Positions 9,781 to 18,454 are shown, counted from the stretch's first letter. The stretch is 60,222 nt of DNA from an uncultured Bacteroidales bacterium (GCA_902762385.1 CACWNQ010000015.1:1-60222); one strand, 5' to 3'. A program made the numbers and translations. Notes: generated by a model not told the origin, from the sequence alone.

Positions 9781-9814
9781 ACAAGCAGTGACTCGAGTCA
9801 CTGCTTGTTTTTTT
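9781..9814 (+). terminator. Rho-independent terminator of korAB
   Basis: A 28-nt perfect palindrome (ACAAGCAGTGACTC and its complement, 9781-9808) followed by seven Ts (9808-9814). On the minus strand there is no T-run, so it serves korAB rather than the convergent dprA. Confidence 0.9.
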
Positions 9815-9834
9815 AGTGAAAAAATAAAGGAAGA

Positions 9835-10959
9835 TTACTTGAGTGAGTAGCGGCATCCCGGAAGGGTTGCAATCACTCCCTTAGTGTCGAGTTCTACCAG
9901 AATAGCCATAAGGCGATAGATGGGCAACGCCATCAAGCCGGCGAGGTCGTTGATGTGCAAGTCGCCCTGCTTGCGCAGCGTGTCGACCACCGTCTGCTCC
10001 TCTTTATTAAGTTGTGGGAAAAGCTCCAGTTCCTTGGCTTTTTCGGGAACCAGCTTCGACTCCCAGCGCATGGCTTTGAGCAAGTCTTCGGCACAAGTGA
10101 TTGCTGCCGCCTGATTATTCATGATAAGACGATTGCATCCCTTAGAGAACTCATCGTTAACTCGCCCTGGCACGGTAAAGACATCGCGACTATAGCTTGC
10201 AGCTATGTTGGCAGTCACTAGTGACCCGCCCTTGCTTGCACTCTCTACCACCACAGTGCAATCACTGAGGGCAGCAATTATTCTGTTTCGGGCAAGGAAA
10301 TTGACACTGTGAATAACGTCTTGGCTAGTGTAGTCGCTCACCACTGCCCCTCCTTGCTGCACCATGTGGGCTGCATCGTTGCGATGATTAGCAGGATAAA
10401 TCTTGTTCAAGCCACAAGCCTGAACTCCCACTGTAGGAATACCATATCTTAAAGCTGCACGATGGGCGTTGATGTCGGTACCATAAGCAAGTCCACTCAC
10501 TATTACCAAATCATTGTCGAGCAACAGTGACAATCCTTCAACGAGCTTGTCGCAGAATGTAGCGCCATAGTGTGTGCTACGGCGAGTGCCAACAATACTT
10601 ATCACGTGCTTGGCGTTAAGGTCGCACCCACCAATGGTGTAGAGCAAAACTGGAGCGTCGCTAGCATTTAGAAGTCGCTGGGGGAAATCGGCATCAGTAA
10701 AATACGATACCTTTATGTTCTTGCTCTCAACAAATTCAAGCTCACGCTCAGCCTTGCGAAGCATTTCGTCGCGATGAGCACGCTCCCACACCTTGCTACT
10801 GCTCCTTGTGATTGACTTGAGGTCGCTGTCGCTCATAGCAAAGAATTCCTTTTCGCTTCCAACGACATCAAGCAGACGCTGAGCAAGCTCAACTCCCATT
10901 CCTCGTATTCCGGCAAATGCCATGCGATACAATATGTCGGGGGGAGTGCTTACAGCCAT
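9835..10959 (-). CDS. dprA: DNA-processing protein DprA
   Basis: 374 residues with the three-part DprA plan: an N-terminal SAM/HhH-like segment ('YRMAFAGIRGMGVELAQRLL'), the central Rossmann-like DNA-binding fold ('SIVGTRRSTHYGATFCDKLV', 'VIVSGLAYGTDINAHRAALR', 'VVESASKGGSLVTANIAASY', 'VFTVPGRVNDEFSKGCNRLI'), and a C-terminal winged-helix ('NDLAGLMALPIYRLMAILVE'). DprA loads RecA onto incoming single-stranded DNA during natural transformation and is widespread even in species not known to be competent. Its ATG overlaps the end of the upstream thioesterase gene by 10 nt, implying translational coupling. Confidence 0.95.
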   Translation of the reverse strand: MAVSTPPDILYRMAFAGIRGMGVELAQRLLDVVGSEKEFFAMSDSDLKSITRSSSKVWERAHRDEMLRKAERELEFVESKNIKVSYFTDADFPQRLLNASDAPVLLYTIGGCDLNAKHVISIVGTRRSTHYGATFCDKLVEGLSLLLDNDLVIVSGLAYGTDINAHRAALRYGIPTVGVQACGLNKIYPANHRNDAAHMVQQGGAVVSDYTSQDVIHSVNFLARNRIIAALSDCTVVVESASKGGSLVTANIAASYSRDVFTVPGRVNDEFSKGCNRLIMNNQAAAITCAEDLLKAMRWESKLVPEKAKELELFPQLNKEEQTVVDTLRKQGDLHINDLAGLMALPIYRLMAILVELDTKGVIATLPGCRYSLK

Positions 10960-11357
10960 TTCTCGAATTTCTTAAACAATTTATCACTGCGAGAGAGCTT
11001 GCCATCCTCAAGGCTTACTACACTTACCACAGCCTTGACTGCCATCTCGCCTGTGTACTTATTATATATGTCTTGATGGAAAACAAACCTCACACCCTTC
11101 TTCTCAACCCACAGACTGCTGAGCATCACGTCGCCACTGCGCAACGGAGTCTTATAATCAATCTCCACACGGTTGAGCACGGGGATAATGCCATCGGCGC
11201 TCATCTCCTTAAACGAGTAACCCGCCCAACGGCAGAACTCATGGCGTGTCATTTCAAGATAGTGAAGATAGATAGCATTATTCACGATACCTTCACTATC
11301 GAGCTCATAATCGCGCACTGAAATCTCCAATGTGTAGATATATTCGTTATTCTCCAT
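10950..11357 (-). CDS. Hotdog-fold acyl-CoA thioesterase (YbgC/4-HBT family)
   Basis: 135 residues from the ATG at 11357 (MENNEYIYTLEISVRDYELD). The motif 'VRDYELDSEGIVNNAIYLHY' is the catalytic loop of the 4-hydroxybenzoyl-CoA thioesterase family (the D of the usual D-x-x-G-V-V/N-N-A-x-Y motif is present, as DSEGIVNNAIY). The longer reading from 11399 is rejected because the -7 box at 11387-11394 lies inside it. Probably hydrolyses acyl-CoA or acyl-ACP thioesters; the physiological substrate is unknown. First gene of a two-gene operon with dprA, a pairing I believe is common in Bacteroidales. Confidence 0.88.
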   Translation of the reverse strand: MENNEYIYTLEISVRDYELDSEGIVNNAIYLHYLEMTRHEFCRWAGYSFKEMSADGIIPVLNRVEIDYKTPLRSGDVMLSSLWVEKKGVRFVFHQDIYNKYTGEMAVKAVVSVVSLEDGKLSRSDKLFKKFEKWL

Positions 11358-11386
11358 TTTCAAGACTGTATTTCCTAATATAATTG

Positions 11387-11394
11387 CAAAGTTA
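11387..11394 (-). promoter_or_regulatory. -7 box of thioesterase-dprA operon
   Basis: TAACTTTG on the minus strand, giving a leader of about 22 nt before the ATG at 11357. Confidence 0.65.
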
Positions 11395-11466
11395 GTCATT
11401 ATTTCTTAATTTTGGAGAAATTAGCCTCCACCTAGGAAATAAAAATGAAAAAAACTTTTTTCAATT

Positions 11467-11496
11467 TTGTATTTCTCTAGGTTTGCACTAATTTTG
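11467..11496 (+). promoter_or_regulatory. mutS2 promoter, two overlapping -7 candidates
   Basis: TAGGTTTG at 11478-11485 and TAATTTTG at 11489-11496 both match TAnnTTTG. Only the second has a TTTG (11467-11470) at about the right distance (18 nt), but it would leave a leader of only ~4 nt before the ATG at 11507. Confidence 0.55.
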
Positions 11497-11506
11497 CCCT
11501 CTAGTT

Positions 11507-13969
11507 ATGATATATCCAGGGAATTTTGAAGCAAAGATAGGCTTTACCACAGTGCGTAAAGAGATTAACTCCAGGTGCATAAGCACAATGGGGCAGTATT
11601 GCTGTGAGCAGATGCACTTCACCTCTCGCTATGACGAGGTGATGCTGTGGCTCAACCAGACTAATGAGTTCCTATCAATACTTCAGACTAAACGCGAGTT
11701 CCCACTCAACTATTACTTCGACATGCGGTCGACACTCAAGGCAATTAGTGTGCCTGGTTCACACCTTAGCGCCGAGAGCCTGTTTAACCTGCAACGCTCG
11801 CTAGCCACAGTTAGCGAGATAGGTCGTTTCTTTGAGCGAAGTGATGACGGTAATGCCTCGCCCTACCCCAACCTGGCTCGCCTGGCAAAAACCATGCAGT
11901 CGTTTCCTGAGATTGTGAATGAGATTGGGCGCATCCTCGACAAGAACGGAAATATCAAAGACAACGCATCACCACTGCTACAAGAGCTCAGGCGAGCAAT
12001 TGCCAGTGCAACGGCAAGCATCAACGGATTGCTGCGAAAGGTGATAAATGCCGGGCGTGAAGCAGGATATCTTGACAAAGACACAACACCGAGCGTGCGC
12101 GACGGTCGCCTAGTGATACCGGTATCACCCATGCACAAGCGCAAACTGCGCGGTATTGTTCATGATGAAAGCGCCAGTGGCCGAACCATCTTCATAGAAC
12201 CCGAAGAAGTGGTTGAGACCAATAACCGAATTCGCGAGGCCGAAGCCGAGGTCAAGCGCGAGATTGTGCGCATCCTCACCGAGGTCACCGACATGATTCG
12301 GCCACATGCCGAGGAACTACTTGCCACCTATCGAGTACTAGGCCTTATCGACTTCATTCGTGCCAAAGCAGTCTTTGCACAAGATATAGATGGTCAAATG
12401 CCTCATATCGAGAAAGAGCCTCACGTTGAGCTCTACCATGCAATACATCCTGCACTGCTCCTATCCTTGCGCGAGCAAGGCAAAGAGGTTGTGCCACTGA
12501 ATATAGAACTCAACCGAGAGCAACGCATCCTGCTCATATCAGGGCCTAACGCCGGTGGTAAATCGGTGTGCCTGAAAACTGTGGGAGTCGTGCAATACAT
12601 GATGCAATGTGGTGTGCTGCCCACTGTATATTATAACTCCCACATGGGAATATTCAATAGCATTTTCATCGACATAGGTGACCAGCAGAGCATTGAGGAT
12701 GACTTGAGCACATATAGTAGCCACCTGCAGAACATGAAGATGTTCCTGAATCGTGGCGACAAGCGATCGCTGGTACTCATCGATGAGTTTGGAAGTGGTA
12801 CAGAGCCACAGATAGGCGGTGCCATAGCACAAGCCATTCTTGAGCAACTCAACAAATCACGCATCATGGGAGTCATCACCACCCACTACCAGAACCTTAA
12901 GCAGTTTGCCGACGAGGCTCCAGGCATCGTGAATGGTGCCATGCTCTATGATCGCCAAAAGATGAAACCCTTATTCCAGTTATCAATAGGTTATCCAGGA
13001 AGTTCGTTTGCCATCGAGATTGCACGCAAGACCGGTATACCACATGAGGTAATCGACAAAGCAAGCGAGATAGTGGGAAGCGACTACATCAATATGGATA
13101 AATACCTGCTTGACATTGTGCGCGACCGCAAGTACTGGGAGAACAAACGTTACGACATACATCAAAAGGAGAAGAAGCTCAATGCTATAGCAGAGCAGTA
13201 TAATGAACGGCTTGAGAAACTCAACAACGAGTATAAAGCCATCATTAAGCAAGCTCGTGAAGAGGCACAAGATATTATAGCAAAATCAAACTCGAAGGTA
13301 GAGCAGACCATCAAGGGCATTAAAGAGGTTCAGGCACATAAGGAGCAAACAAAACTTGTGCGCCAACAACTTGAGGACTTCAAGCAGCGACTAGCCGAAG
13401 AGGGCGAAAGTGAACTTAAAGACCTTAAACCCATGCGACCAGTCACCAAGCAACCAAAGCAAGGCAAGGCAAAGAAGAACCACATCGCTAAGCCCGACAT
13501 GAATGCTCCATTGCAAGCCGGTGACAACGTACTACTAAAGGGAGGTGCCTCGACTGTGGGAACCGTAATCACAGTCGACGAGAAATATGCTGTTGTTGCA
13601 TTTGGTAGCATCAAGACACGAGTTGAGACGTCACGACTTGAACGCACTCTGCGAAAAGACACCGCTCGTGAAAAACCATCGATAACAAAATCTACAGCCG
13701 ATGACATACGCCACCGTCAACTGCATTTCAAACCCGAAATCGATGTGCGTGGCATGAGAGCCGACGAGGCAGTGCAAGCCGTAATCTATTTTATCGACGA
13801 TGCGTTGCAGTTCACCTATAAGACAGTTCGCATTCTGCATGGCACAGGTACTGGAGCATTGAAAGAAGCCATTCGCATGTATCTTAACACTGTTCTCGAC
13901 GTAAAGAACTACCATGACGAGCATGTGCAACTGGGAGGTGCTGGCATTACTGTGGTCAATCTTGAGTAA
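11507..13969 (+). CDS. mutS2: Endonuclease MutS2 / ribosome-rescue MutS2 with Smr domain
   Basis: 820 residues. It lacks the MutS mismatch-recognition domain and begins at the core helices ('NFEAKIGFTTVRKEINSRCI'). The clamp/lever region contains 'VIPVSPMHKRKLRGIVHDES' and 'GRTIFIEPEEVVETNNRIRE'. The ABC-type ATPase follows: Walker A 'SGPNAGGKSVCLKTVG' near residue 345, the signature/Walker B region 'STYSSHLQNMKMFL' and 'SLVLIDEFGSGTEPQIGGAI', and the H-loop 'GVITTHYQNLKQFA'. A long coiled coil (about 540-640) and a C-terminal Smr nuclease domain ('IDVRGMRADEAVQAVIYFID', 'TVRILHGTGTGALKEAIRMY') complete it. MutS2 proteins suppress recombination or split collided ribosomes in other bacteria; which role applies here is unknown. 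Confidence 0.95.
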   Translation: MIYPGNFEAKIGFTTVRKEINSRCISTMGQYCCEQMHFTSRYDEVMLWLNQTNEFLSILQTKREFPLNYYFDMRSTLKAISVPGSHLSAESLFNLQRSLATVSEIGRFFERSDDGNASPYPNLARLAKTMQSFPEIVNEIGRILDKNGNIKDNASPLLQELRRAIASATASINGLLRKVINAGREAGYLDKDTTPSVRDGRLVIPVSPMHKRKLRGIVHDESASGRTIFIEPEEVVETNNRIREAEAEVKREIVRILTEVTDMIRPHAEELLATYRVLGLIDFIRAKAVFAQDIDGQMPHIEKEPHVELYHAIHPALLLSLREQGKEVVPLNIELNREQRILLISGPNAGGKSVCLKTVGVVQYMMQCGVLPTVYYNSHMGIFNSIFIDIGDQQSIEDDLSTYSSHLQNMKMFLNRGDKRSLVLIDEFGSGTEPQIGGAIAQAILEQLNKSRIMGVITTHYQNLKQFADEAPGIVNGAMLYDRQKMKPLFQLSIGYPGSSFAIEIARKTGIPHEVIDKASEIVGSDYINMDKYLLDIVRDRKYWENKRYDIHQKEKKLNAIAEQYNERLEKLNNEYKAIIKQAREEAQDIIAKSNSKVEQTIKGIKEVQAHKEQTKLVRQQLEDFKQRLAEEGESELKDLKPMRPVTKQPKQGKAKKNHIAKPDMNAPLQAGDNVLLKGGASTVGTVITVDEKYAVVAFGSIKTRVETSRLERTLRKDTAREKPSITKSTADDIRHRQLHFKPEIDVRGMRADEAVQAVIYFIDDALQFTYKTVRILHGTGTGALKEAIRMYLNTVLDVKNYHDEHVQLGGAGITVVNLE

Positions 13970-14024
13970 ACCTGCTTTAACCAATATTGGGTTTATTGCA
14001 CTATCTATTTTCCATCATCAGACT

Positions 14025-14156
14025 AAAACAAAAAATGCTAAAGGCGGTTTGAACCTTTAGCATTTTGGGCGTTGGGTCACGTTTCACAACGATCTACGCC
14101 CCATTGATGAAAAAAATAGTGATTACTTTTATTGATTTGCCTTATGTGTTATTATT
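14025..14156 (-). ncRNA. Candidate stand-alone small RNA in the mutS2-lptD convergent gap
   Basis: The minus strand carries a complete transcription unit without a plausible gene. A promoter (TTTG, exactly 20 nt, TATATTTG at 14163-14194) predicts a start near 14156. About 95 nt later comes a bulged hairpin: GGGC (14100-14097), a 7-nt bulge GTAGATC, GTTG, a 12-nt loop, then CAACGCCC (about 14074-14067). It is followed at once by a 13-bp terminator stem (CTAAAGG core) and a run of six Us, so the RNA would be about 130 nt. The only ATG-led frame is six codons (MGRRSL). No downstream minus-strand gene exists before 11357, so it is not a leader. I do not recognise it as 6S, tmRNA, SRP or RNase P. 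Existence is inferred from signals only. Confidence 0.45.
14032..14066. terminator. Bidirectional hairpin terminator (mutS2 / candidate sRNA)
   Basis: Perfect 13-bp inverted repeat (AAAATGCTAAAGG, 9-nt loop, complement). On the minus strand it is followed by TTTTTTGTTTT, a strong terminator for the candidate sRNA. On the plus strand it is followed only by TTTTGGGC, so it is a weaker terminator for mutS2. Confidence 0.75.
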
Positions 14157-14162
14157 ACGATG

Positions 14163-14194
14163 CAAATATATATCAAATAAAACTATAATGCAAA
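14163..14194 (-). promoter_or_regulatory. Complete sigma-ABfr promoter with no coding gene downstream
   Basis: Minus strand TTTG at 14191-14194, 20-nt spacer, TATATTTG at 14163-14170. One of the best consensus matches in the window, equal to the HU promoter in quality. Confidence 0.65.
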
Positions 14195-14290
14195 CGTGTT
14201 TCAACCAATCCCCATTTTAAAAGCATTAAAATCGATTATTCTTCAACAAGATAAATTGATTATGATGCAATCAATTGCCTAAATTAAAGA

Positions 14291-17002
14291 TTAGTACCAC
14301 TGCACACCATTGCTGTAGCTTGAGTGCTTATCATACTTGAAGTCGCTCAAGATGCTTGACTTGACAGCGATGTGGAAGTTGTAAGACTTATATGGTCCCA
14401 CAGGCACAAAGCTAGCGCTCATCACGAAGCAGTGCATCTCGCGGCTAACAGAGCAGTTCATGTAGGCAATCTTATGAGTGTCGAAATTATAACTAGCCGA
14501 GAGATTTATGGTCCAATTCTTGGTGGGACGAATGTTACCATTGAAACTCAAGTTCTGCGTCCACTTGCCCTTATACTCCATCTTCTTGTAGTCGAAGGCT
14601 CCATAACCATAGTTGAGCGAGTAGTTCACAGTAAGGCTCCATGGGCAATTCCACTGCATGTAGCCGTCGGGGCGCAGAGTGATGTCAGAGCCATCGACTT
14701 TGCCGCCACGGTTTTCCTCATCGTCGGTTGAATTGGCATCATTAAGACCTCGCTTCTTAGGTTTGTTATCATCATTGTCCTTCTTCCGCCCAAAGAGTTT
14801 TTTGAAAGTGTCGTTGTTGAAAGTGTAAGAGAACGAAGTTCCGGTGCTAGCCAAGCGCCCCCAACCTCCACCATGGAACAGGCGCAGCTTATTGATGCGC
14901 ACTGGATTGCCAAACTCATTAAGGCCATACTTATAGACATCCCAAGTGGCGCTCAGGTTGAGATTGAAACTCTTAGTGAGTCGCAACAGAATAGACGTCT
15001 GCAAGTTACTCCATTTCAATGAGTCGGCAGCAAAATTGTAGGATTGTGAGACTGTTAGATTCTCGATGAGAGAAATTTTCTTGTATCCCGTACTATCACT
15101 TTCACTCTTGACTTTAGCCTCCAGGTTATTAGCAATCTGGATTGACAATATTCCACTCTTTCCGTTCTGCGGCTGTCCGAAAGTTCCGTGCTGGAAATAG
15201 GGATAATGAACCTGGCGCATCACACCTTGCGCATCGGTGTAGGAATAATCGCCGAAATACCCCCAGAACTTAGAACCAAAGTTGGGAGTCGCCGAGAAAG
15301 AAATGGTTGGCGTCATCACATGGCGCACCATCTGCAACTTGTCGCCCATAAACTTAAGCGGTTTATAGAAGCCATATAGCTTGGTGCTCAACGACAACGA
15401 CACCGAGAAATCGAAAAGGTTGTAGAAACTATAAGTGGTATCACGTACTACAGCACTGGCATTAGGATCCCACGCCTGCTTAATCTTGCTAGTGTACATG
15501 CGGTCGGTGAGAGTAATGTTGGGAGTGACGTTGATATACTTAAACACATTGAAAGTGGCCGAGATTGGCACCACGTGCGATATGCCATTGCGCCAGTCCT
15601 TCACAAGATTCTTATGGAAGAACTGATTCTCCTTGGCAGTAAGAGAATTCTGGAAACGTCCTGAGTAAGAAATCTTTATCTTCTCATACCACTTCTCGGC
15701 ACCAACAGCCTTCTTGCGCTTGAATGGTGTGGTTTGTGCCATAGTTACCGTGAAATTAGGGAACGACACGGTAAGTGTAGAGTCGGACGAACGCTGCGAC
15801 ACATTGGCATTAGCAGTCACGCTCCACTTCGAATTTGGGAAATTATAGGACCAGTTGATAGTAGAGCTCTTGGTGTTCTCGGTGAAAGAATTGCGATAGT
15901 AATCGGTGATATTGCTTCGCGAGTATCCACTAGTGGCGAAGTTCACACTTGCCGAGAACTGCATGTTAGGATTAGACTTAGAATCCTGAGTGTGAGACCA
16001 CACAACAGAGAAGTTGCGAGCCTTGGAATAGTCGGGATCACCCTTGTCGCCAGAGACTGTAGTCAAGTAGCTAGCACTCAAATGGCCTGAAAACTTGTAA
16101 CGCTTTGAGTAGTTGGACTGCAGCGTCACACCCCAAGAACCACGAGTGTAGATTTCACCTGTTAGCGCCAGGTCGATATATTGACTTAAAGCGAAGTAGT
16201 AACCGCCATTTTTCAAATAGAAGCCACGGTTATAGTCCTCACCAAATGTAGGCACAAGTATACCACTAGAATATTTATTGGTGAACGGGAAGAATGCAAA
16301 CGGCACTGCAAGTGGCAAGGGCAAGTCCTCAAGGACCATGTAGGCTGGACCAGTAATTACATTCTTCTTAGGCCTCATCTTGGCTTTTGTAATCTGGAAA
16401 TAGAAGTGTGGATGCTCGTGGTTGTCGCACGTGGTGTAACGCCCATCCTTAATGTGGTACTCATCATCCTCATGCTTCTTAGTGATTCCACCGGTGAGAT
16501 AGCCATCGCCCTGCTCGGTGATAATATCGGTAATGACACCCTTCTTGCTCTTGAAGTTAAAGGCCATCTTCTTAGACTGATATTCACCACTAGGATCGGT
16601 AAACACAGGCTTGCCCTGAAGCTCTCCCACCGAGTCGGGGACACCCACAGCATGAACCACATTACTATCCATGTTCATGGTGATTGACGATGCCTTGAGA
16701 GACATGTCATCGTAATTCACCTCGCTCTCACCATAGAATCGGAGGTCGTTGCGCCCAAAGAGGATTATGGAGTCTTTAGATGAGAACTTCACAACATTGT
16801 CGATGTCGACGGCTCGCGACTTCTTGAAGCGCGAAGTGTCGCGAGGGGCAAGCAGCGAGTCGGGCGCCACTGAATCGACAGCAGCGCGCCCCCTACCTAG
16901 CGGAGCCCTTACTTGTGGAGCAGCCACCAGATTAAAAGCACTAGCAACAATAACAATCATTGCCACGCACCACAATAATATTTTAAGTCGTTGTGTCCTC
17001 AA
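14291..17002 (-). CDS. lptD: LPS-assembly outer-membrane protein, LptD-type
   Basis: 903 residues. A signal peptide ('RLKILLWCVAMIVIVASAFN', then LVAA) is followed by an OstA/LptA-like beta-jellyroll (residues ~65-200: 'KDSIILFGRNDLRFYGESEV', 'YDDMSLKASSITMNMDSNVV', 'KKMAFNFKSKKGVITDIITE'). From about residue 210 to the end is a large beta-barrel ('PFAFFPFTNKYSSGILVPTF', many alternating aromatic strands). It ends in tryptophan-tyrosine (GVQWY), a barrel-type terminus. LptD inserts LPS into the outer leaflet together with LptE. No ATG lies at the 5' end in frame with a complete signal peptide. The TTG at 17002 sits 25 nt after the -7-derived start site and gives a proper basic n-region, so TTG is chosen. 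Confidence 0.9.
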   Translation of the reverse strand: MRTQRLKILLWCVAMIVIVASAFNLVAAPQVRAPLGRGRAAVDSVAPDSLLAPRDTSRFKKSRAVDIDNVVKFSSKDSIILFGRNDLRFYGESEVNYDDMSLKASSITMNMDSNVVHAVGVPDSVGELQGKPVFTDPSGEYQSKKMAFNFKSKKGVITDIITEQGDGYLTGGITKKHEDDEYHIKDGRYTTCDNHEHPHFYFQITKAKMRPKKNVITGPAYMVLEDLPLPLAVPFAFFPFTNKYSSGILVPTFGEDYNRGFYLKNGGYYFALSQYIDLALTGEIYTRGSWGVTLQSNYSKRYKFSGHLSASYLTTVSGDKGDPDYSKARNFSVVWSHTQDSKSNPNMQFSASVNFATSGYSRSNITDYYRNSFTENTKSSTINWSYNFPNSKWSVTANANVSQRSSDSTLTVSFPNFTVTMAQTTPFKRKKAVGAEKWYEKIKISYSGRFQNSLTAKENQFFHKNLVKDWRNGISHVVPISATFNVFKYINVTPNITLTDRMYTSKIKQAWDPNASAVVRDTTYSFYNLFDFSVSLSLSTKLYGFYKPLKFMGDKLQMVRHVMTPTISFSATPNFGSKFWGYFGDYSYTDAQGVMRQVHYPYFQHGTFGQPQNGKSGILSIQIANNLEAKVKSESDSTGYKKISLIENLTVSQSYNFAADSLKWSNLQTSILLRLTKSFNLNLSATWDVYKYGLNEFGNPVRINKLRLFHGGGWGRLASTGTSFSYTFNNDTFKKLFGRKKDNDDNKPKKRGLNDANSTDDEENRGGKVDGSDITLRPDGYMQWNCPWSLTVNYSLNYGYGAFDYKKMEYKGKWTQNLSFNGNIRPTKNWTINLSASYNFDTHKIAYMNCSVSREMHCFVMSASFVPVGPYKSYNFHIAVKSSILSDFKYDKHSSYSNGVQWY

Positions 17003-17033
17003 TCTTATGAGCGCTAAATATCGAAATAACCTA

Positions 17034-17041
17034 CAAAATTA
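17034..17041 (-). promoter_or_regulatory. -7 box of lptD
   Basis: TAATTTTG on the minus strand; predicted start near 17027, leader ~25 nt to the TTG start. Confidence 0.65.
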
Positions 17042-17170
17042 ATCATTTCTGCTAACATAGACTCAAGATTGACAATAATTAAATATTACTATTACTAAAT
17101 TAAGCAAAGTTTTTTATTTTTTAACCCGATTAAGTGGTTTCTCACATGCCAGAAAGGGAAAGTGAGAATG

Positions 17171-18430
17171 TTACTGAATCATAGCCATCTTAGCTTTGCG
17201 TGATTTTTTTATCATCTTTTTTAAAGAAGACGAAGTGTTAACTTTGGGTCGTGGTGAATCAGATGCATCACTTTTCTCATTTATCGCCTGAAGCATGCGC
17301 TGTGGCATTGGCTTAAGCACTGGTTGCTGTGAAAGATGCTGCAACTGGCCCTTAGTTGAATCAGATGCATCACTTGACTTGGGGCGAAATTGTGGTAGAG
17401 AGTTGAGTCGTGCCTTCTCATATTGCTTGAGAGCGCTCTGACGGAAGTTGTGCACGAGCTGATTTTCGCATTCAATGACCTCGGGTTCGACATCATTAGG
17501 CAGCTCACGCTTAATGATTCTCGAGACTTGTGACTGTGACATACCGACTCTGGCGGCAATCTCACGCGTGGTGTAGTGACAGTGGTTGAGCTGCTTGATA
17601 GCCTCGAAGACGCTCTCTTGCGAGTGGAATCCGTAGTCACGCAACAGCTGTCGCTCGTTGCCCAGTGGCTTGAAGTCGGTAAACTCAATGACACCATCGT
17701 GCTGAGTTAGTGCCACAGTGAGAACACTGTTGTCGTCGTAGATGACAGGTGCCATGCGATTTTTGTGCTGCTTGATGTAGTGTGTGCGACTGTGGCATGT
17801 GGCATTATGTCGATTGGCCTGCGAAAGAGAGAACACCGAGTCGCAGGAGTGCATAATCTCATAGGCGTGCGGCAGGGAAGCCGCTGTGATAACGTGATTT
17901 TTCTTGATAGGCTTGGAGTGAGCAATAATGAGTATCGCCGCCGAGGTTTTGCGTGACAGCTGCCGCAAAGAGTTGAGTGTGTACTTGACATTGGCAGTAG
18001 AGTTGTCTCCGTCAAGCAGAAGGTCGAAATCGTCGATGATGGCGACCTGTGTTTTTTTAACGGCAATTATTTTAGTGATAAAATCAAGCGGTGAAGTTTC
18101 CTCGTCGCTGCCTGTGGGCATGGTAGTGGGCGTGAACTGCGGTGTGATGGGATGCTCGAGCCCTTCGAGATCGAAGTACTCGACGTTGAGGCCCATCAAT
18201 TTGACATTGGCTGCAATTTGCATAGCGAGGATGCTCTTGCCGACATTAGGCAAGCCGAAAAGGCATGCCACCTCAGAACGCTCCCATATGCCTTTCCATA
18301 GCCCGTCGTCGGGAGTTGTGATAGCCTTGCGCGGGACAAGGTCCATACCGTTATACCTAGCGAGAGTGATGTTCTCGCGTGCTGCTTTCTCGTGCTCGAT
18401 GCTGAGCTGCATGTGTCGATTAGTTGTCAT
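17171..18430 (-). CDS. RecA-like (RepA/AAA_25-type) ATPase with helix-turn-helix
   Basis: 419 residues. Residues ~50-230 form a RecA-fold NTPase: Walker A 'CLFGLPNVGKSILAMQIA', Walker B 'VAIIDDFDLLLDG', and a sensor strand 'TSAAILIIAHSKPIKKNH'. A helix-turn-helix follows near residue 285 ('TTREIAARVGMSQSQVSRII'). The tail is low-complexity and basic (ending KKMIKKSRKAKMAMIQ) and has two copies of SDASDS encoded by an 18-bp direct repeat (17255-17272 and 17357-17374). Such ATPases are usually replication or mobilisation helicases (RepA-like) of plasmids and phages. Here it stands alone, flanked by lptD and an HD hydrolase, with no integrase, transposase or relaxase nearby. The role is unknown; domestication or a solitary remnant is inference. 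Confidence 0.75.
   Translation of the reverse strand: MTTNRHMQLSIEHEKAARENITLARYNGMDLVPRKAITTPDDGLWKGIWERSEVACLFGLPNVGKSILAMQIAANVKLMGLNVEYFDLEGLEHPITPQFTPTTMPTGSDEETSPLDFITKIIAVKKTQVAIIDDFDLLLDGDNSTANVKYTLNSLRQLSRKTSAAILIIAHSKPIKKNHVITAASLPHAYEIMHSCDSVFSLSQANRHNATCHSRTHYIKQHKNRMAPVIYDDNSVLTVALTQHDGVIEFTDFKPLGNERQLLRDYGFHSQESVFEAIKQLNHCHYTTREIAARVGMSQSQVSRIIKRELPNDVEPEVIECENQLVHNFRQSALKQYEKARLNSLPQFRPKSSDASDSTKGQLQHLSQQPVLKPMPQRMLQAINEKSDASDSPRPKVNTSSSLKKMIKKSRKAKMAMIQ
17255..17374. repeat. 18-bp direct repeat inside the RecA-like ATPase gene
   Basis: TGAATCAGATGCATCACT occurs at 17255-17272 and again at 17357-17374 (period 102 bp, 34 codons), encoding the duplicated SDASDS motif in the disordered tail. 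It contains an internal GATGCATC palindrome. Confidence 0.85.
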
Positions 18431-18446
18431 AGTGTTTTTTTATTTG

Positions 18447-18454
18447 CAAAATTA
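18447..18454 (-). promoter_or_regulatory. -7 box of RecA-like ATPase gene
   Basis: TAATTTTG on the minus strand, start predicted near 18440, leader about 10 nt. Confidence 0.6.

Noticed and set aside
14067-14102. tRNA or known structured RNA in the mutS2-lptD gap
   Set aside because: No cloverleaf, no T-arm GTTCGA; helix pattern fits no RNA class I know. Kept only as part of the candidate sRNA.
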